Source: Maniola hyperantus
Taxonomy: Eukaryota; Arthropoda; Insecta; Lepidoptera; Nymphalidae
Assembly: GCF_902806685.2 (NCBI RefSeq)
Contig: NC_048537.1
Location: 15,894,720 to 15,958,719, forward strand
Direction: 5' to 3'
Length of the DNA: 64,000 bases
This document shows positions 41,669 through 52,600 of this stretch, one piece after another (the stretch's first letter is position 1; each line of letters opens with the position of its first letter). Below the pieces are notes generated by a model that was given only the letters and a program-made list of their open reading frames with translations, ran no database searches and was not told where the DNA came from. A program made the position numbers and the translations under genes.

Positions 41669-44583
41669 TGGATAGTACAACCAAAGGTAGATTAAAACCT
41701 CACTCCTTAGTGGTCGCGTTTTACAACGCGAACGGCCTTATCGACCAAATGGACGAAGTCCGCGAGTTTGTATGTGCACATCAAACCGACATTCTCCTAG
41801 TGCAAGAGACCTTCTTGAAACCTAGTAGAAGTAATCCCAGAATTGCTAATTTTAATATAGTCAGAAACGACAGGGCCACTGCTAAGGGTGGCACTGCTAT
41901 ATACTACAGAAGGGCTCTTCACTGCACTCCTCTCGATCCTCCACAACTAACCAATATGGAAGCGTCCATATGTCAGGTGAGTATGACTGGCCATCCGTCG
42001 GTCATACTAGCATCCGTCTATCTCTCTCCCTCGAAAGATCTGTTAGAAAGTGACATCCGCGCACTTCTCTCATTAGGAGACTCCGTTATCGTGGCCGGAG
42101 ACCTTAACGCCAAACATCAAAGTTGGAATTGCCGCTCCCCGAACTCACGAGGACGCCAACTCGAAAGACTGACGCACCGCCCCGATCTTAACTTCATAGT
42201 TATAGCCCCTGACACACCGACTCGTTATCCAATGACCGACAATTCAACAGACAGACCGGACATACTCGATATAGCTCTTCTAAAGAACATCGCCCTTCAG
42301 GTGAGTCCTTTGGAGGTGCTGTCCGAGCTAGGTTCAGACCACCGTCCCGTCCTAATGCGGCTAGGACCCCCGCCCACCGCGGCCCCCCCGACCAAAACAG
42401 TCATTGACTTCAAGAAGCTCTCAGAGCATCTTAAGTCTATAGACTCAGTGCACATCTCTCAAATTCCTGACATTATAGGTAGTCTAGATGAAGCGCATGC
42501 AGCCTCACTGCACCTTACTAATCACATCCGCGATGCTCTAAGCGCCTGCTCCCGACAGATGCCGAACGGTTTCACCCGTCGACAGTTGCCGGACGACGCC
42601 AGAGAGCTCATCACAATCAAAAACGCTAAACGTAGAGCCCATGACGCATGTCCTAACGCCGACAACCGGAGAGAACTCTGGAGAGCCCAGAGGGAGGTAA
42701 AGGCTCGCCTTGCCGAACTCCGCGACGAACAATGGGACAGGAAGCTGAGTGAGCTCAAGCCATCGCATGTAGCCTACTACAGCCTGGCGAGAGCTCTCAA
42801 AGCCGACCCTGTCTCGGCCACTCCTCCGCTTTTACGTCCCAATCAACCGCCCGCCTTTGAAGATGTCGATAAGGCCGAATGCTTGGCCGATAGCTTAGAA
42901 GCCCAATGCTCCCCGAGCACCATCTCTGTAGACAAGTCCCATATAGAACTAGTCGAAAACAAACTAGCATCTATCTTCTCTTCCGCCCCAGGTGGCGATC
43001 CAATCCTCCCGACGAATAGCGGCGAAGTTCGTCAAATTATCAAAGAATTTCACGCCAAAAAAGCCCCAGGCCCCGACTCTATTAATAACAAAACTCTAAA
43101 GTTACTCCCCGACGTATTAATCAACCTCCTGGTTGTCATTTTCAACACCCTCATGGCGGGATGCTCCTTCCCCGACAGGTGGAAAGAAGCTACCGTTATA
43201 GGCATCCCCAAGCCAGGGAAACCTAGGAACCTCCCTACTAGCTACCGCCCCATTAGTTTGCTCAACACCCTTGGCAAGGTGTATGAGAAAGTCATCCTCA
43301 ACCGACTTAGGTCCGTCGTAGAGGAGAAAAACCTCCTCAACGACGAGCAATTTGGCTTTCGAACCAGACACTCATGTGTTCATCAAGTGCACCGCCTCAC
43401 GGAGCACATCCTTCTCGGTTTCAACCGATTCAAAACGAGAGGCATCCCAACGGGAGCCCTCTTCTTCGATGTAGCCAAAGCCTTCGACAAGGTGTGGCAC
43501 GCCGGCTTGATCTACAAGCTTTACCATCTAGGCGTGCCCGAAAGACTCGTACGTTTACTACGAGAATTTCTCACCAATCGAACTTTCCGCTACCGTCTGG
43601 ATGGAACCCTATCCTCCCCAAGACCTCTTCGAGCAGGAGTCCCTCAGGGCTCCCTGCTCTCGCCACTTTTGTACGCGCTGTACACCAGCGACATTCCCAG
43701 ATCCCCTCATGTTCATATAGCCCAGTTCGCGGATGACACCGCTCTATACAGCTCCGACTTAAACTACCGGAACGTTAAAGCTCGACTCCAAAAGGCAGTC
43801 AGAAGCCTAGGCCACTGGTTCCGCCTTTGGAGGATAGAGGTTAACCCGGAGAAAAGCGCAGCAGTGCTCTTTCAAAAGTCCAAAAGGAAATCACAATACA
43901 AACTTCGACAGACTGAAATAACTCTTTACGACCGCCCCATTCCCTGGCAAACTAATACCAAGTACTTGGGTGTAACCTTTGATGATAAGATGAGCTTCGC
44001 CGCGCACATTCGTAGAGTCCGCAAGAACGCAGCGTATGTGCTCTCCCGTCTTTACCCCATGATTTGCGCAAAGAGCAAAATGTCACTTCGACATAAAGTC
44101 ACGCTATACAAAACGTGCATCCGCCCAATAATGTCTTATGCCTGTGTTGCATTTGCACACCTGCCGCCCTCCTCTCTCAAACCTCTCCAAGTCCTACAGA
44201 ATAAGTTTATGCGTACGGCCACTGGCTCCCCGTGGTACATGCGCAACGTGGACCTCCACAGAGACCTCCAACTCCCGACAATAGCTCATTACTTTAAACA
44301 GCTTTCCAAAAATTATTTTGAGAAAGCCATTAGACACCCCAACCCCCTAATAGTTGAGGCAGCGACTTACACCCCTGACCGAAACGACCCCCCAGATAAA
44401 AGACGCCCTAAGCACGTCCTTAACGACCCCGACGATCAAATCATGACCGACAATGCACCCTATCTCGTAGGGCTACACAATTCAACCTCATCACAGCGTC
44501 TTCGCCGGCGAAGACGAGGTCCCCGATTTCTAACGTCACCCGGACGTGGGCTCACGCCACGGCCTCGGGGGCGTACGGACTAA
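41668..44583 (+). CDS. LINE ORF2: apurinic-like endonuclease plus reverse transcriptase
   Basis: An uninterrupted 971-codon ORF starting at the ATG of the TAATG overlap with ORF1. The exonuclease-endonuclease-phosphatase domain covers about 13-230, with the expected residues visible: N20 in YNANGL, E47 in VQETFL, D145/N147 in VAGDLNAKH, and S223-D224-H225. The reverse transcriptase spans about 504-770: IPKPGKP...YRPISLL, QFGFR, catalytic D601 in FFDVAKAFD, GVPQGSLLSPLLY, and FADD with D689/D690. A thumb/C-terminal region follows (LGVTFDDKMSF and LYKTCIRPIMSYACVAF), then HRDLQLPTI and HPNPLI motifs and a basic Arg-rich tail. No RNase H domain is seen, which fits the jockey clade. ORF2 nicks target DNA and copies the element RNA onto the nick. 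All key residues are present, so this copy could still encode active enzyme. Translation probably depends on termination-reinitiation from ORF1. Confidence 0.97.
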   Translation: MDSTTKGRLKPHSLVVAFYNANGLIDQMDEVREFVCAHQTDILLVQETFLKPSRSNPRIANFNIVRNDRATAKGGTAIYYRRALHCTPLDPPQLTNMEASICQVSMTGHPSVILASVYLSPSKDLLESDIRALLSLGDSVIVAGDLNAKHQSWNCRSPNSRGRQLERLTHRPDLNFIVIAPDTPTRYPMTDNSTDRPDILDIALLKNIALQVSPLEVLSELGSDHRPVLMRLGPPPTAAPPTKTVIDFKKLSEHLKSIDSVHISQIPDIIGSLDEAHAASLHLTNHIRDALSACSRQMPNGFTRRQLPDDARELITIKNAKRRAHDACPNADNRRELWRAQREVKARLAELRDEQWDRKLSELKPSHVAYYSLARALKADPVSATPPLLRPNQPPAFEDVDKAECLADSLEAQCSPSTISVDKSHIELVENKLASIFSSAPGGDPILPTNSGEVRQIIKEFHAKKAPGPDSINNKTLKLLPDVLINLLVVIFNTLMAGCSFPDRWKEATVIGIPKPGKPRNLPTSYRPISLLNTLGKVYEKVILNRLRSVVEEKNLLNDEQFGFRTRHSCVHQVHRLTEHILLGFNRFKTRGIPTGALFFDVAKAFDKVWHAGLIYKLYHLGVPERLVRLLREFLTNRTFRYRLDGTLSSPRPLRAGVPQGSLLSPLLYALYTSDIPRSPHVHIAQFADDTALYSSDLNYRNVKARLQKAVRSLGHWFRLWRIEVNPEKSAAVLFQKSKRKSQYKLRQTEITLYDRPIPWQTNTKYLGVTFDDKMSFAAHIRRVRKNAAYVLSRLYPMICAKSKMSLRHKVTLYKTCIRPIMSYACVAFAHLPPSSLKPLQVLQNKFMRTATGSPWYMRNVDLHRDLQLPTIAHYFKQLSKNYFEKAIRHPNPLIVEAATYTPDRNDPPDKRRPKHVLNDPDDQIMTDNAPYLVGLHNSTSSQRLRRRRRGPRFLTSPGRGLTPRPRGRTD

Positions 44584-44814
44584 CCAACAAAACCGACAAC
44601 TCCACCCATCCCAACGTCATCCTAAGCCGTGGTCCGAGCCTCACAGGAGGCGCCCTTAGGAGGACGTTGCCCCCCGACCTCTCGAATTATTTCTTCGAGC
44701 CCTAGGGCTCACCCCCAGGCGGAGCTTCGCGCTCGCCAACCCCCCCGGTGACGCTGTAGCGGCCAATAGGGCCTACGCAGCATAGTCAATCCGAAACAAC
44801 ACAACAAAAAAAAA
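44584..44814 (+). other. LINE 3' UTR and A-tail
   Basis: GC-rich 3' untranslated segment after the ORF2 stop, ending CCGAAACAACACAAC plus nine A. The same segment, inverted, forms most of the truncated copy at 3616-3904, confirming that it belongs to the element rather than to flanking DNA. Confidence 0.88.
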
Positions 44815-44826
44815 GTATAGCCTCAC
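44815..44826. repeat. Right target-site duplication of the LINE
   Basis: GTATAGCCTCAC directly after the A-tail, identical to 40406-40417. Confidence 0.93.
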
Positions 44827-45093
44827 TTCGCCTCTTGCCTTTGAACTGAGAAGAACTAGAACTTGAAGTACTGTGAACCTGAAAATAGTGAATAATTAAT
44901 GTGATCAAGAAAGAAATACAGTCCACTGAACCCTCCGAGGAATTGTTTTGAATCCCTCCCCAACAGTTATGATGGGATAAAGAAGCTCACATACACCGTG
45001 AAACCATTACACTCCTTTTTTTGGGCGGCCGTCTAAAAAGTTACGAGAATTAAAATTACTTGAATAAGACTGCCTTTAAATTAGAATCGTATG

Positions 45094-45430
45094 GAATAGA
45101 ATAGAATAGAATAGAATAATGTTTATTCGAGGTATATAGGTGGTACATGGTGTAGGCAATATCGTCCTGTACAGCAGTGCAACACCTCGAACAGGTAGGC
45201 CACTCAGCTTGTGTTGAGACGTCGGGCCCCTCAGACACAAACCTCTAGAGCAAATATCTGAGGTACCAGTTGCCCCAACGCTGATTTTCAGTGACCGCCT
45301 TTTAAATATTACCTAAACGTCAGTGGCATAGAATACATAAAGTTGGCGAGTAAATGGATAAATAAAATGAAAAGTGTTTACAGTTTTTAAATTTATAGTG
45401 ATATAGGACATAAAAGAAGAAATAAGAAAT
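45094..45430 (-). mobile_element. LINE-like 3' tail with (TTCTA)n end, copy 2
   Basis: Reverse complement of 12739-13061 with a longer AATAG run at 45094-45115. The match covers GGGCCCGACGTCTCAACACA and ACCTAAACGTCAGTGGCATA-type landmarks. The element may extend to about 45900, where a 92-codon minus-strand ORF (45638-45916) of no recognised family lies. Confidence 0.65.
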
Positions 45431-46084
45431 AATACATTGAAATAGATGTTGTAAATTGTAAGAATAGGAAAATTGTACGATAGTTTTTTTTTTGTAAGTA
45501 TAATAAAGAAAAAATAAAATAAAATAAAATAGCTCGCAAGGTGTGGATGAGAAAGTAAAGTTTGGTAAGATAAATAAATTAAATAAATTTTGACTAAATC
45601 TGTAACTTTTGAATATTTAAAAGATGTTTTTTGAATTTTACTTTAAAAGCGCCAGAAGTCTGAAGGTTTCTATAAGGTGGAGGAAGGTTATTCCAACATT
45701 TCGTTGCATTATACTTAAAACTACCTCTGAAAATGTTCGCGCGTACGATGCAACCTTTCCAGCAAGTTCTTTACATAAAAATTTATATTTTTTGAACGGA
45801 AAATAAATTCCAAACAGATTAAAATTAAAGTCAGCTTTTGTCTCTCGTTTTTGAAACAGGCAATTAACCCGCAGAAAAATTGCTGAGGGAGTGATAAAAT
45901 TTTTTAATAGCAGCACGGAATTTTAAAGAGCGAAATTCTCGAATAAGAAATGTTATATTTGCTAGATAAATCTTTAGGTACGAGTTATACAAGCTCGTAG
46001 CATGAAGACTCGCCTTATTTTCAATCCTCGCCGTCTAACCATCTTATACCAGTTTACCGAAAATGTTACAAGAAAACTTAAAGC

Positions 46085-46170
46085 TAACCTTATCTAATTA
46101 CTGTACAAGTCATGCCCGTGTGGAACGGTGCCAAGAATACTGTCTGCATTTGCGCGCTGGACTTGACTGA
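46085..46170. repeat. Repeat Q, short copy
   Basis: Same landmarks as 28441-28600 up to GCGCTGGAC. Confidence 0.7.
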
Positions 46171-46194
46171 CTGACTTTTGCTGTGGCTCCCGCG

Positions 46195-46389
46195 GGGTGA
46201 TTACGTAAAACGCTGCAGTAGGTAGCGACAGCAGTAGCAATGTGACAGTTCATTTGCTGTCTCTCTTCTTCTTCTTTTGCTTTGTGGCTATTGCTGTCTC
46301 TCTCTAGCCGCTGTTACGTGTGACGTTTGACAGCAATGATCGCGAGATTTACACCTGTCGCAAGCCTGTCGCGAGATACGTAATCACCC
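46195..46389. mobile_element. MITE with GGGTGATTACGTA ends
   Basis: Inverted 13-bp ends GGGTGATTACGTA / TACGTAATCACCC. The interior holds TTCTTCTTCTTTTGCTTTGT and CTCTCTAGCCGCTG. No ORF. Confidence 0.75.
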
Positions 46390-46479
46390 GTCTTGATGCA
46401 TCGTAATGAAATATACCTACCTGCTCCTACACGGAGGCTTCCGCACTAAGATCTACTCTTACGTGAAAATGCACATCCA

Positions 46480-46770
46480 GTACCCGTAGTACAAGATTTT
46501 ACGTCTCACCAAACGAAACCAAATTCGAGAGCCGAAATACTTCCGCGTTACAGTAAAATGGACCTAAACAGCCTTGAATTAAAGTCAAATATTCAACGCC
46601 ACTGATTTTAATTTCGCAATGTTTCCGCTTGGAGCGCTGGCTGTAGAAGTGTAGACAAATTTGAGCTTTTAAACACGGCATTTAAGATCCAGTTTACTGT
46701 AACGCGGAAGTATTTCGACTCTCGAATTTGGTTTGGTTTGGTGACACGTAAAATCTTGTACTACGGGTAC
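46480..46770. mobile_element. Foldback element, arms about 80 bp
   Basis: GTACCCGTAGTACAAGATTT at the left and AAATCTTGTACTACGGGTAC at the right, continuing inward through CACCAAAC, AATTCGAGAG, AAATACTTCCGCGTTACAGT. CAG lies outside both TACCC ends and may be a 3-bp TSD. A 60-codon ORF in it is incidental. Confidence 0.85.
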
Positions 46771-47289
46771 AGAAAGCTATTCAGAAACCAAGTGACTTTC
46801 TGAAGATCATGACCAGACTGAATTCTTTCGTTGGCCCACCAACATAAAATACTCTAGTTCATATTTCAAAGTCAAGAATTACAGTAAGTTCGGTGGACTA
46901 TTAAGTGCTCGTCAGTATTTCAGGATCGAAATATCTCGTGATCGAGAAGTGTTCAAATAAAAATACAGAATGTAATCCGGTTTCCCGGTGCTCGAGTGTG
47001 CTGCCACCTGCCGGCGACAACTGGCGTGATATTCCGATCAAATAACTGCTGCCGTGTTGAGTGCTTTCATGTAGTCCTTTAGATATACTCTATTTGTATG
47101 GAAGATTCTACAAATATCACGTCACATGTGCATGAATTCAATTTATTTCTCGGCTTACAATAAACAGAAATTTAAGTGCTCGCATCTAATGTTTATTTCC
47201 TTCCAAAGTCTATACTCCTTTTTAGAGGCTGAACTAAACAATGTCTACTTGTGATTTTGTGGTCCACCTCCGGTATGGAATACTCTTTA

Positions 47290-47488
47290 TATTTATAAAT
47301 GCGAAAGAAGGAAGGACAAACAAACAAATAAAAAAACAAACACACGTTTATTTGTTTGTCCTTCCTTCACGCCCTAACTAAGCAACCAATCGACTTGATT
47401 TTGGCACTTTATATCCCGGCAAATCAAGAGTTCCTCGGGATTTTTAAAAACCTTAATCCACGCGGACGAAGTCGCAGGCTTCAACTAG
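47290..47488 (+). mobile_element. Helitron-like element with an internal hairpin
   Basis: ATTTATAAATGCGAAAG start region, hairpin GGACGAAGTCGCAGGC and CTAG at 47485-47488. GAAGGAAGGACAAACAAA (47308) pairs with TTTGTTTGTCCTTCCTTC (47351-47368), a new inverted duplication inside the element. Confidence 0.7.
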
Positions 47489-47599
47489 TAAATAAATAGA
47501 ATGTTCGGAATGCGGACAGGCAAACTAAAAATAAAAATCCAAGGGGTTCCATTTCTGAAACATCTCGTTATTACAAATTACAAAACACGACAGTGGAAA

Positions 47600-47819
47600 T
47601 CCATACTAATAATATTATAAATGCGAAAGTGTGTCTGTCTGTCTGTCTGCTAGCCTTTCAAGGCTCATCCGTTCAACCAATTTTGACGAAATTTGGTACA
47701 GATATAGCTTGCATCCCGGGGAAGGACATAGGCTACTTTTTATCCCGGAAAATCAAAGAGTTCCCACGGGATTTTCAAACACATAAATCCACGCGGACGA
47801 AGTCGCGGGCATCATCTAG
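47600..47819 (+). mobile_element. Helitron type A, complete reference copy
   Basis: 220 bp from TCCATACTAATAATATTATA after A (47599) to GGCATCATCTAG before T (47820), with hairpin GCGGACGAAGTCGCG about 10 bp before the end. Best preserved copy in the window. Confidence 0.88.
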
Positions 47820-48246
47820 TATGATCATAATTTTCGAATGAAACATTAAATAATATTAATAGGAACAATAATTCTGGCTAATTCCTTTGTTCACTCAGAA
47901 TTCTTTTGTTTTTTAAAGTTTCATAAAACATTTGGTTTGCTAAACTTTTCTCTCCATTTTCTGGTGTAAAATTTACAAAATATTTACTGTAGTATCGTTT
48001 TATCCAGTTGTCATTTCTCATCGTCGAGACTAGCGTTCATGAAGAGGGATAGACCCTTTCATAATACTCATCACTCGACACTCGACTGGTTTATTTAAAA
48101 AGCGGGGCTGTTTGATCTTCCGTAAATCCTACGAAAAAAACCTTTTCGCCAGCGCACAAAATGTCGCTCATACTGATGTTTCGTGATATTGCTCTTTTTA
48201 TCCGGTTATAAGACGGACGTCTATCGATATGATGATGATGCAGCAG

Positions 48247-48272
48247 TGTATAAGATAAGATAAGATAAGATT
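48247..48272. repeat. (GATAA)n microsatellite
   Basis: Five GATAA units. Confidence 0.85.
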
Positions 48273-48494
48273 TATTTATTTGCTTTCATGTACATTTACA
48301 TTAATTGATGGTGGGTGCTTAAAGCTAAATATAAGCAGTACATGAGACCCTGTCAGGGTATTGCAAATACAATTTTAGGTACTTACAATAAAATGATAAA
48401 TATTACAGATACAATAAAAGGTTACAATTTAGAATACAATAAGAATAGGATTAAATTTAGTCTATTGTAGGGTGTTGTCTATTGACGCTGGAGC

Positions 48495-48775
48495 AGTCTA
48501 TTGTAGAGATTTCTACACACCATGGTCTTGCGCACGGGTCTTGCGCCACTTGAATGCAGCAACTCCCTGCGACTCATTTGATGTCGTCCGTCCAACTCGT
48601 AGGGTGTCTATACCAACACTGTACGACGTCGCCATTCCAGCACCTTGGGACTCCAACGTCTATCGGTTTTACGGACCCTGTCCATCACCATTTCAGCTTC
48701 ACGACCCGTTGAGGTGAGTATATTATGTCGGTTACTCTGGTTCTCCTACGGATCTCCTAATTTCTGATTTGATCA
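48495..48775 (-). pseudogene. RTE-type LINE 3' relic
   Basis: The minus strand carries the same module as 8425-8800 (EIRRRTRVTD, then RWSPKVLEWRRR, then TDDIK). Several substitutions and no open frame. Confidence 0.72.
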
Positions 48776-48848
48776 TGTAAAATGATGAATGATAAGTGGT
48801 TATAAATTAATAATATAGGTTTTTTATTGAAAATATTACAATTAAACT

Positions 48849-48955
48849 TAAAGCTAGCCTTATCTAATTACTATACAAGTCATGCCCGCGTGGAATGGTG
48901 CCAAGAATACTGGCTGCGTTTCCGCGCTGGACAGCCAGGCTAATCCATTGCGCAA
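48849..48955. repeat. Repeat Q, copy
   Basis: Same landmarks as 28441-28600 through CAGCCAGGCTAATCC. Confidence 0.7.
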
Positions 48956-49192
48956 AAATGCTAAGATAATATATTGGTTAATATATACTTATCCACTAGA
49001 TTATTCGTGCGATGCACATCTTTGGCTTTATCAAAGAGGTCTTGGTGCTCACCTCATAATTTCGTGTCGCCATAAATTTTGTAACCTAGTTTATCATATT
49101 AAATTACTAAGGAATTAAGCTAAGCCAGTAAGTTTTGTGTGCGAAATAGGTAACCTCACCCTTGCTGAGCTGGGGCTGGTAAACTCCGAAAT

Positions 49193-49494
49193 CATCATCA
49201 TGATCAACCCATCGCCGGCTCACTACAGAGCACGGGTCTCCTCTCAGAGTGAGAAGGGGTTTTTTCCATAGTCTACCACGCTGGTTATGTGCGAAATGGT
49301 AGACTTCACACACCTTTGAAAACATTATTTCGAATTCTCAGGCATGCAGGTTTCCTTTACCGTTAAAGCAAGTGATATTTAATTAATTAAAACGCACATA
49401 ACTCCGAAAAGTTAGAGGTGCGTGCCCGGGATCGAATCCCCGACCTCCGATTAGAAGGCGGACGTCCTAACCACTAGGCTATCACAGCTTCTAT
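49193..49494 (-). mobile_element. tRNA-derived SINE with 11-bp TSD, complete
   Basis: AACTCCGAAAT at 49182-49192 and 49495-49505. On the minus strand: GATAGCCTAGTGGTTAGGAC (box A), GGGATTCGATCCCGG (box B), body with TTAATTAAATATCACTTGC and GGTAGACTATGG, and a GATCATGATGATG tail. Most complete member of the first SINE family. Confidence 0.92.
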
Positions 49495-49898
49495 AACTCC
49501 GAAATGTGGACGTTTAATTCAACGTGACATATTTCTGTGACCAATTTCTTCGATTCGCTCGAGCGAACTGACCTACTTTAGATACGATCTAAACATGTGC
49601 TGGCCATTACACGACCCGACTATATCGCGACCAGCAATTTACCCTAAACAAAGAAACTGTTTCCTCGCCACAAAATTCCCATACAAATCGGCGGTAGTGC
49701 TTTATGTTGCCAATATATTTTAACCCCGCCCCGTCGGCTTAGAGATCGCCCTGGAAGACGAATGGAGTTCCCAAGGATTTATTTGCTCGGGTTAAAAAAG
49801 ACATTTTGTAGCTAATACTCGGCTGAGCCTTGCGGTTAAAAGCAAATTTTTTAAGACTGCTGCTAGATTGTTTTGCCGATATCGGCAAAGAGATATTA

Positions 49899-50068
49899 CA
49901 GTAGCCGGCAAGAAATATTGTACATCGACCTTTAGAAAGAGGTTTCGGCTTCGTAGAGCGTTGTAACTGTCACTCATACCTATCATACGGTCTCAACGAT
50001 AGATACAACGCTCTATGAAACCGCTATCTCTTTCTAAAGGTCGATGTGCAATATTTTCTGCTGCGTTC
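49899..50068. mobile_element. CAGTACGCGGC-family MITE
   Basis: CAGTAGCCGGCAAGAAATAT start and ATATTTTCTGCTGCGTTC end. The interior folds as in the 4858 copy. The right end is eroded. Confidence 0.75.
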
Positions 50069-50691
50069 AGATTTATCTTGGGATATCGTATTGATTAAAG
50101 TGGCGATAGCCTTGCGGTTAAGGTGTTCGACCCTGGTGATGGCTCAGCATAATGATTTTATTAATTTTTTATCTAGGTAAAAATGTTGCTAATGGGACGA
50201 AATTTTTAATTACGCACTGACTTTAACTGCTTACAGCTTTTTTTTTCATTAAAATTATTGCTTTTCTACTTGCACTTCTACCAGCTGTTTTATATTTTTG
50301 CAATCACATCGTAAAGCTCGGTAATTCCTGTCCCTTCTCTCAATATATTGTATTGGGGCAATAAATCCACTCGTCGATCCCGGCCCGAGGTGTAAAACTA
50401 GCTCTCTACCTTAATAGCCAGACTAATGAAACTTTCCAGGCTTCTCTCACACAGAATTCAGAATACGTATGGAAGTGAAGAAGTGTTTGAATAGGGATGG
50501 GGCCACTAGTCAAATCAGCAACTTTTTATCAAACTTCAAAACGCTCGTCTAGTAGGAAAGCTTGTATGAAATTTGATGCACTTTTCATTCTTTTTTAGTA
50601 AAATCGATAATAATTTAAAATGGCTAGAAAACTTAAATGGCACTACTGAAAGCCGTAAAGCAAAATAAGAAGAAGAAGCAAACTTAAATCT

Positions 50692-50885
50692 ACCAGATTT
50701 AGGTTTTTAAAAGTCCCGTGGGAACTCTTTTATTTTCCGGGATAAAAAATAGCCTATGTCATTCTCCAGGTCTTTAACTATATGTTTAAAAAAATCGCAT
50801 CGATCTGTTGCTCCGTTGCGACTTGATTAAAGGTCAAACCAGTAAACCAATAAACAAACACACTTTCGCAACTATAAAATTGATA
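50692..50885 (-). mobile_element. Helitron type B, hairpin end missing
   Basis: TTTAGGTTTTTAAAAGTCCC to ACACACTTTCGCA. GTTGCTCCGTTGCGAC identifies type B. Confidence 0.72.
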
Positions 50886-51587
50886 GAGATAAATATTTTC
50901 GAACTATTTCTGTAGGACTGAGTTTTCAAAATTGACGACACGCTGTCCTAGACATCAGATACCATTTCTATCACCTTATTTACTCGTAGTTCTGTGTTTT
51001 CCCCTGTGCAGGATTACTCCAACAGTTTGTGCTTGGAATTAATGTTCGTAATGTGGACGCGAAAGTTTAAATGTTTGGAACGAGTGATATTTTACATCTG
51101 TCCCCTTGGGATTTTACATGAAATGTCTCAACGGTTTTGGAGAAAAATATTTCTAGAATCTGAACTGGTTTCAAATTTCAATTCTCAGCCAGATATCTGA
51201 TGCAGGCAATCTTTTCCGCTACTCCTTTGTAGTCCGTAGCAGCGCTTCGCCGCAGCGCGCGGTCGCGTCACTTTGGCGCCTTGGAATGCACTCCCATTTC
51301 TTTGGACCCACTAGAGACCTTTTACTGGTAATGGATAAATCTTTTTACACCTATCTTTTGTAAAGATCTTAATAAGGTTAGGTGTCTGTGAAATGAATTT
51401 GGTATAAATGGCGCTCAACTCCTGTAAATTGGTGTATATAATAGGAGGAATTGACTGACTGACCAGTTGTCTTTAAATAACTCAAATTCTCTTGGACGGT
51501 GTCGCAAGCATAACCTTATAACGAAATAAACAGGTATTCAAAATAGATAATCAATAGTAAGTTTGCGTTGATTCGGTATGATTAAAA

Positions 51588-51790
51588 TCCATACTAATAT
51601 CATAAATACGAAAGTGTGTCTGTCTGTTTGCCTCCTAGCTTTTCACGGCTCAACCGTTTAACCGATTTTGACGAAATTTGGTACAGAGATAGCTTGCATC
51701 CCGGGGAAGGACATTGGCTACTTTTTATCCCGGAAAATTAAAGAGTTCCCACATGATTTTTGAAACCTAAATCTACGCGGACAAAGTTGC
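51588..51790 (+). mobile_element. Helitron type A, hairpin end decayed
   Basis: TCCATACTAATATCATAAAT start after A, body to CTACGCGGACAAAGTTGC. No CTAG. Confidence 0.78.
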
Positions 51791-52534
51791 TCCTAAATTT
51801 TTTTATGAAAGTTAACTGAATTACTTATTTTTCAGACCGACAAAAAGACATCTAGTCAGAGTGATCTAATTTTATGTTCTTATATAGGACAACCTTTTCG
51901 CTAAGATGGAAAGAAAGATAGTATCTATAAAAAAGGTGCCTAGCGGAAAACTAGAGAAAAGTAATATACAGCCACCCATTGGAGCACCCATATATATTTA
52001 CCTAATATAGAGCGTGGAGGCATTTACCTAGCAGCGGGAGTTGGGATATTAATAGCCTGTTACTTAACTCGAGTACCGAGCACATTGGTTAGCCTTTGAA
52101 CGTCAAAATCAGGCGGCCATAAAGATTCAATAAACAAGTCGGCACCATTCATCAACACCATTTAAGGGGTATGCGACGTAATATCGCCGATTACGAATGC
52201 CCAATACCAACAAGCAACACGTTTAGGAGTGGACAGTGCACAGTTTTTCCTCTCTCCGGTTGGTTCCCCATGACTGCGAAGTTCGAATCGTGATCACCTC
52301 GCCGCGCTGGCGAGTCTAGCATTTTACTGTAAAACATGTATTTACATCGGATCCTTCTTTAGCCATTTTTACAGGTATCGTAAAAGTTGAGCGGACTAGT
52401 TTCCTTGAGTTGGTCTGACCACCTAATTAATTTTCCTCGTGGTCTCTTGCCTTCCACGTATACAGTTAGCAAATTTAAATTCAGAAAACATTTCTGTCAT
52501 GTAGGTCATCTTGTGGCTTTCATGGTAAGAATCT

Positions 52535-52600
52535 TCCAGCAGTTCGGAAAGCAGATTATATTGAGAAGAACCGGCACGAAACTCAGCAGTTATCTTTTTC
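52535..52600 (+). repeat. Repeat T, fragment
   Basis: TTCGGAAAGCAGATT...GAGAAGAACCGGCA resembles 56925-56985. The overlapping 106-codon ORF (52387-52707) is not convincing; its minus strand has RPRGKLIRWSDQLKE, like the end of a LINE ORF. Confidence 0.45.

Larger units (their letters stand above)
40418..44814 (+). mobile_element. Jockey-type non-LTR retrotransposon (LINE), nearly full length, slightly 5'-truncated
   Basis: A two-ORF LINE ending in a nine-A tail (44806-44814). It is bracketed by a perfect 12-bp direct repeat GTATAGCCTCAC (40406-40417 and 44815-44826), which I read as the target-site duplication of target-primed reverse transcription. The left boundary falls a few codons into ORF1, so the 5' UTR, the internal promoter and the ORF1 start codon appear to be missing. 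ORF1 carries zinc knuckles. ORF2 carries an endonuclease and reverse transcriptase with no visible RNase H, the arrangement typical of the jockey clade. The element is GC-richer than its surroundings. The intact frames, perfect TSD and intact A-tail suggest a recent insertion. A truncated sister copy sits at 3616-3904. Confidence 0.95.

Noticed and set aside
42522..43736. Extra genes within ORF2 on other frames
   Set aside because: They are shadows of the GC-rich ORF2 coding sequence.
48241..48272. RTE tail at the GATGATG / GATAA run
   Set aside because: Only a short GACGTCTATCG-GATGATGATG match; too little to call another copy.
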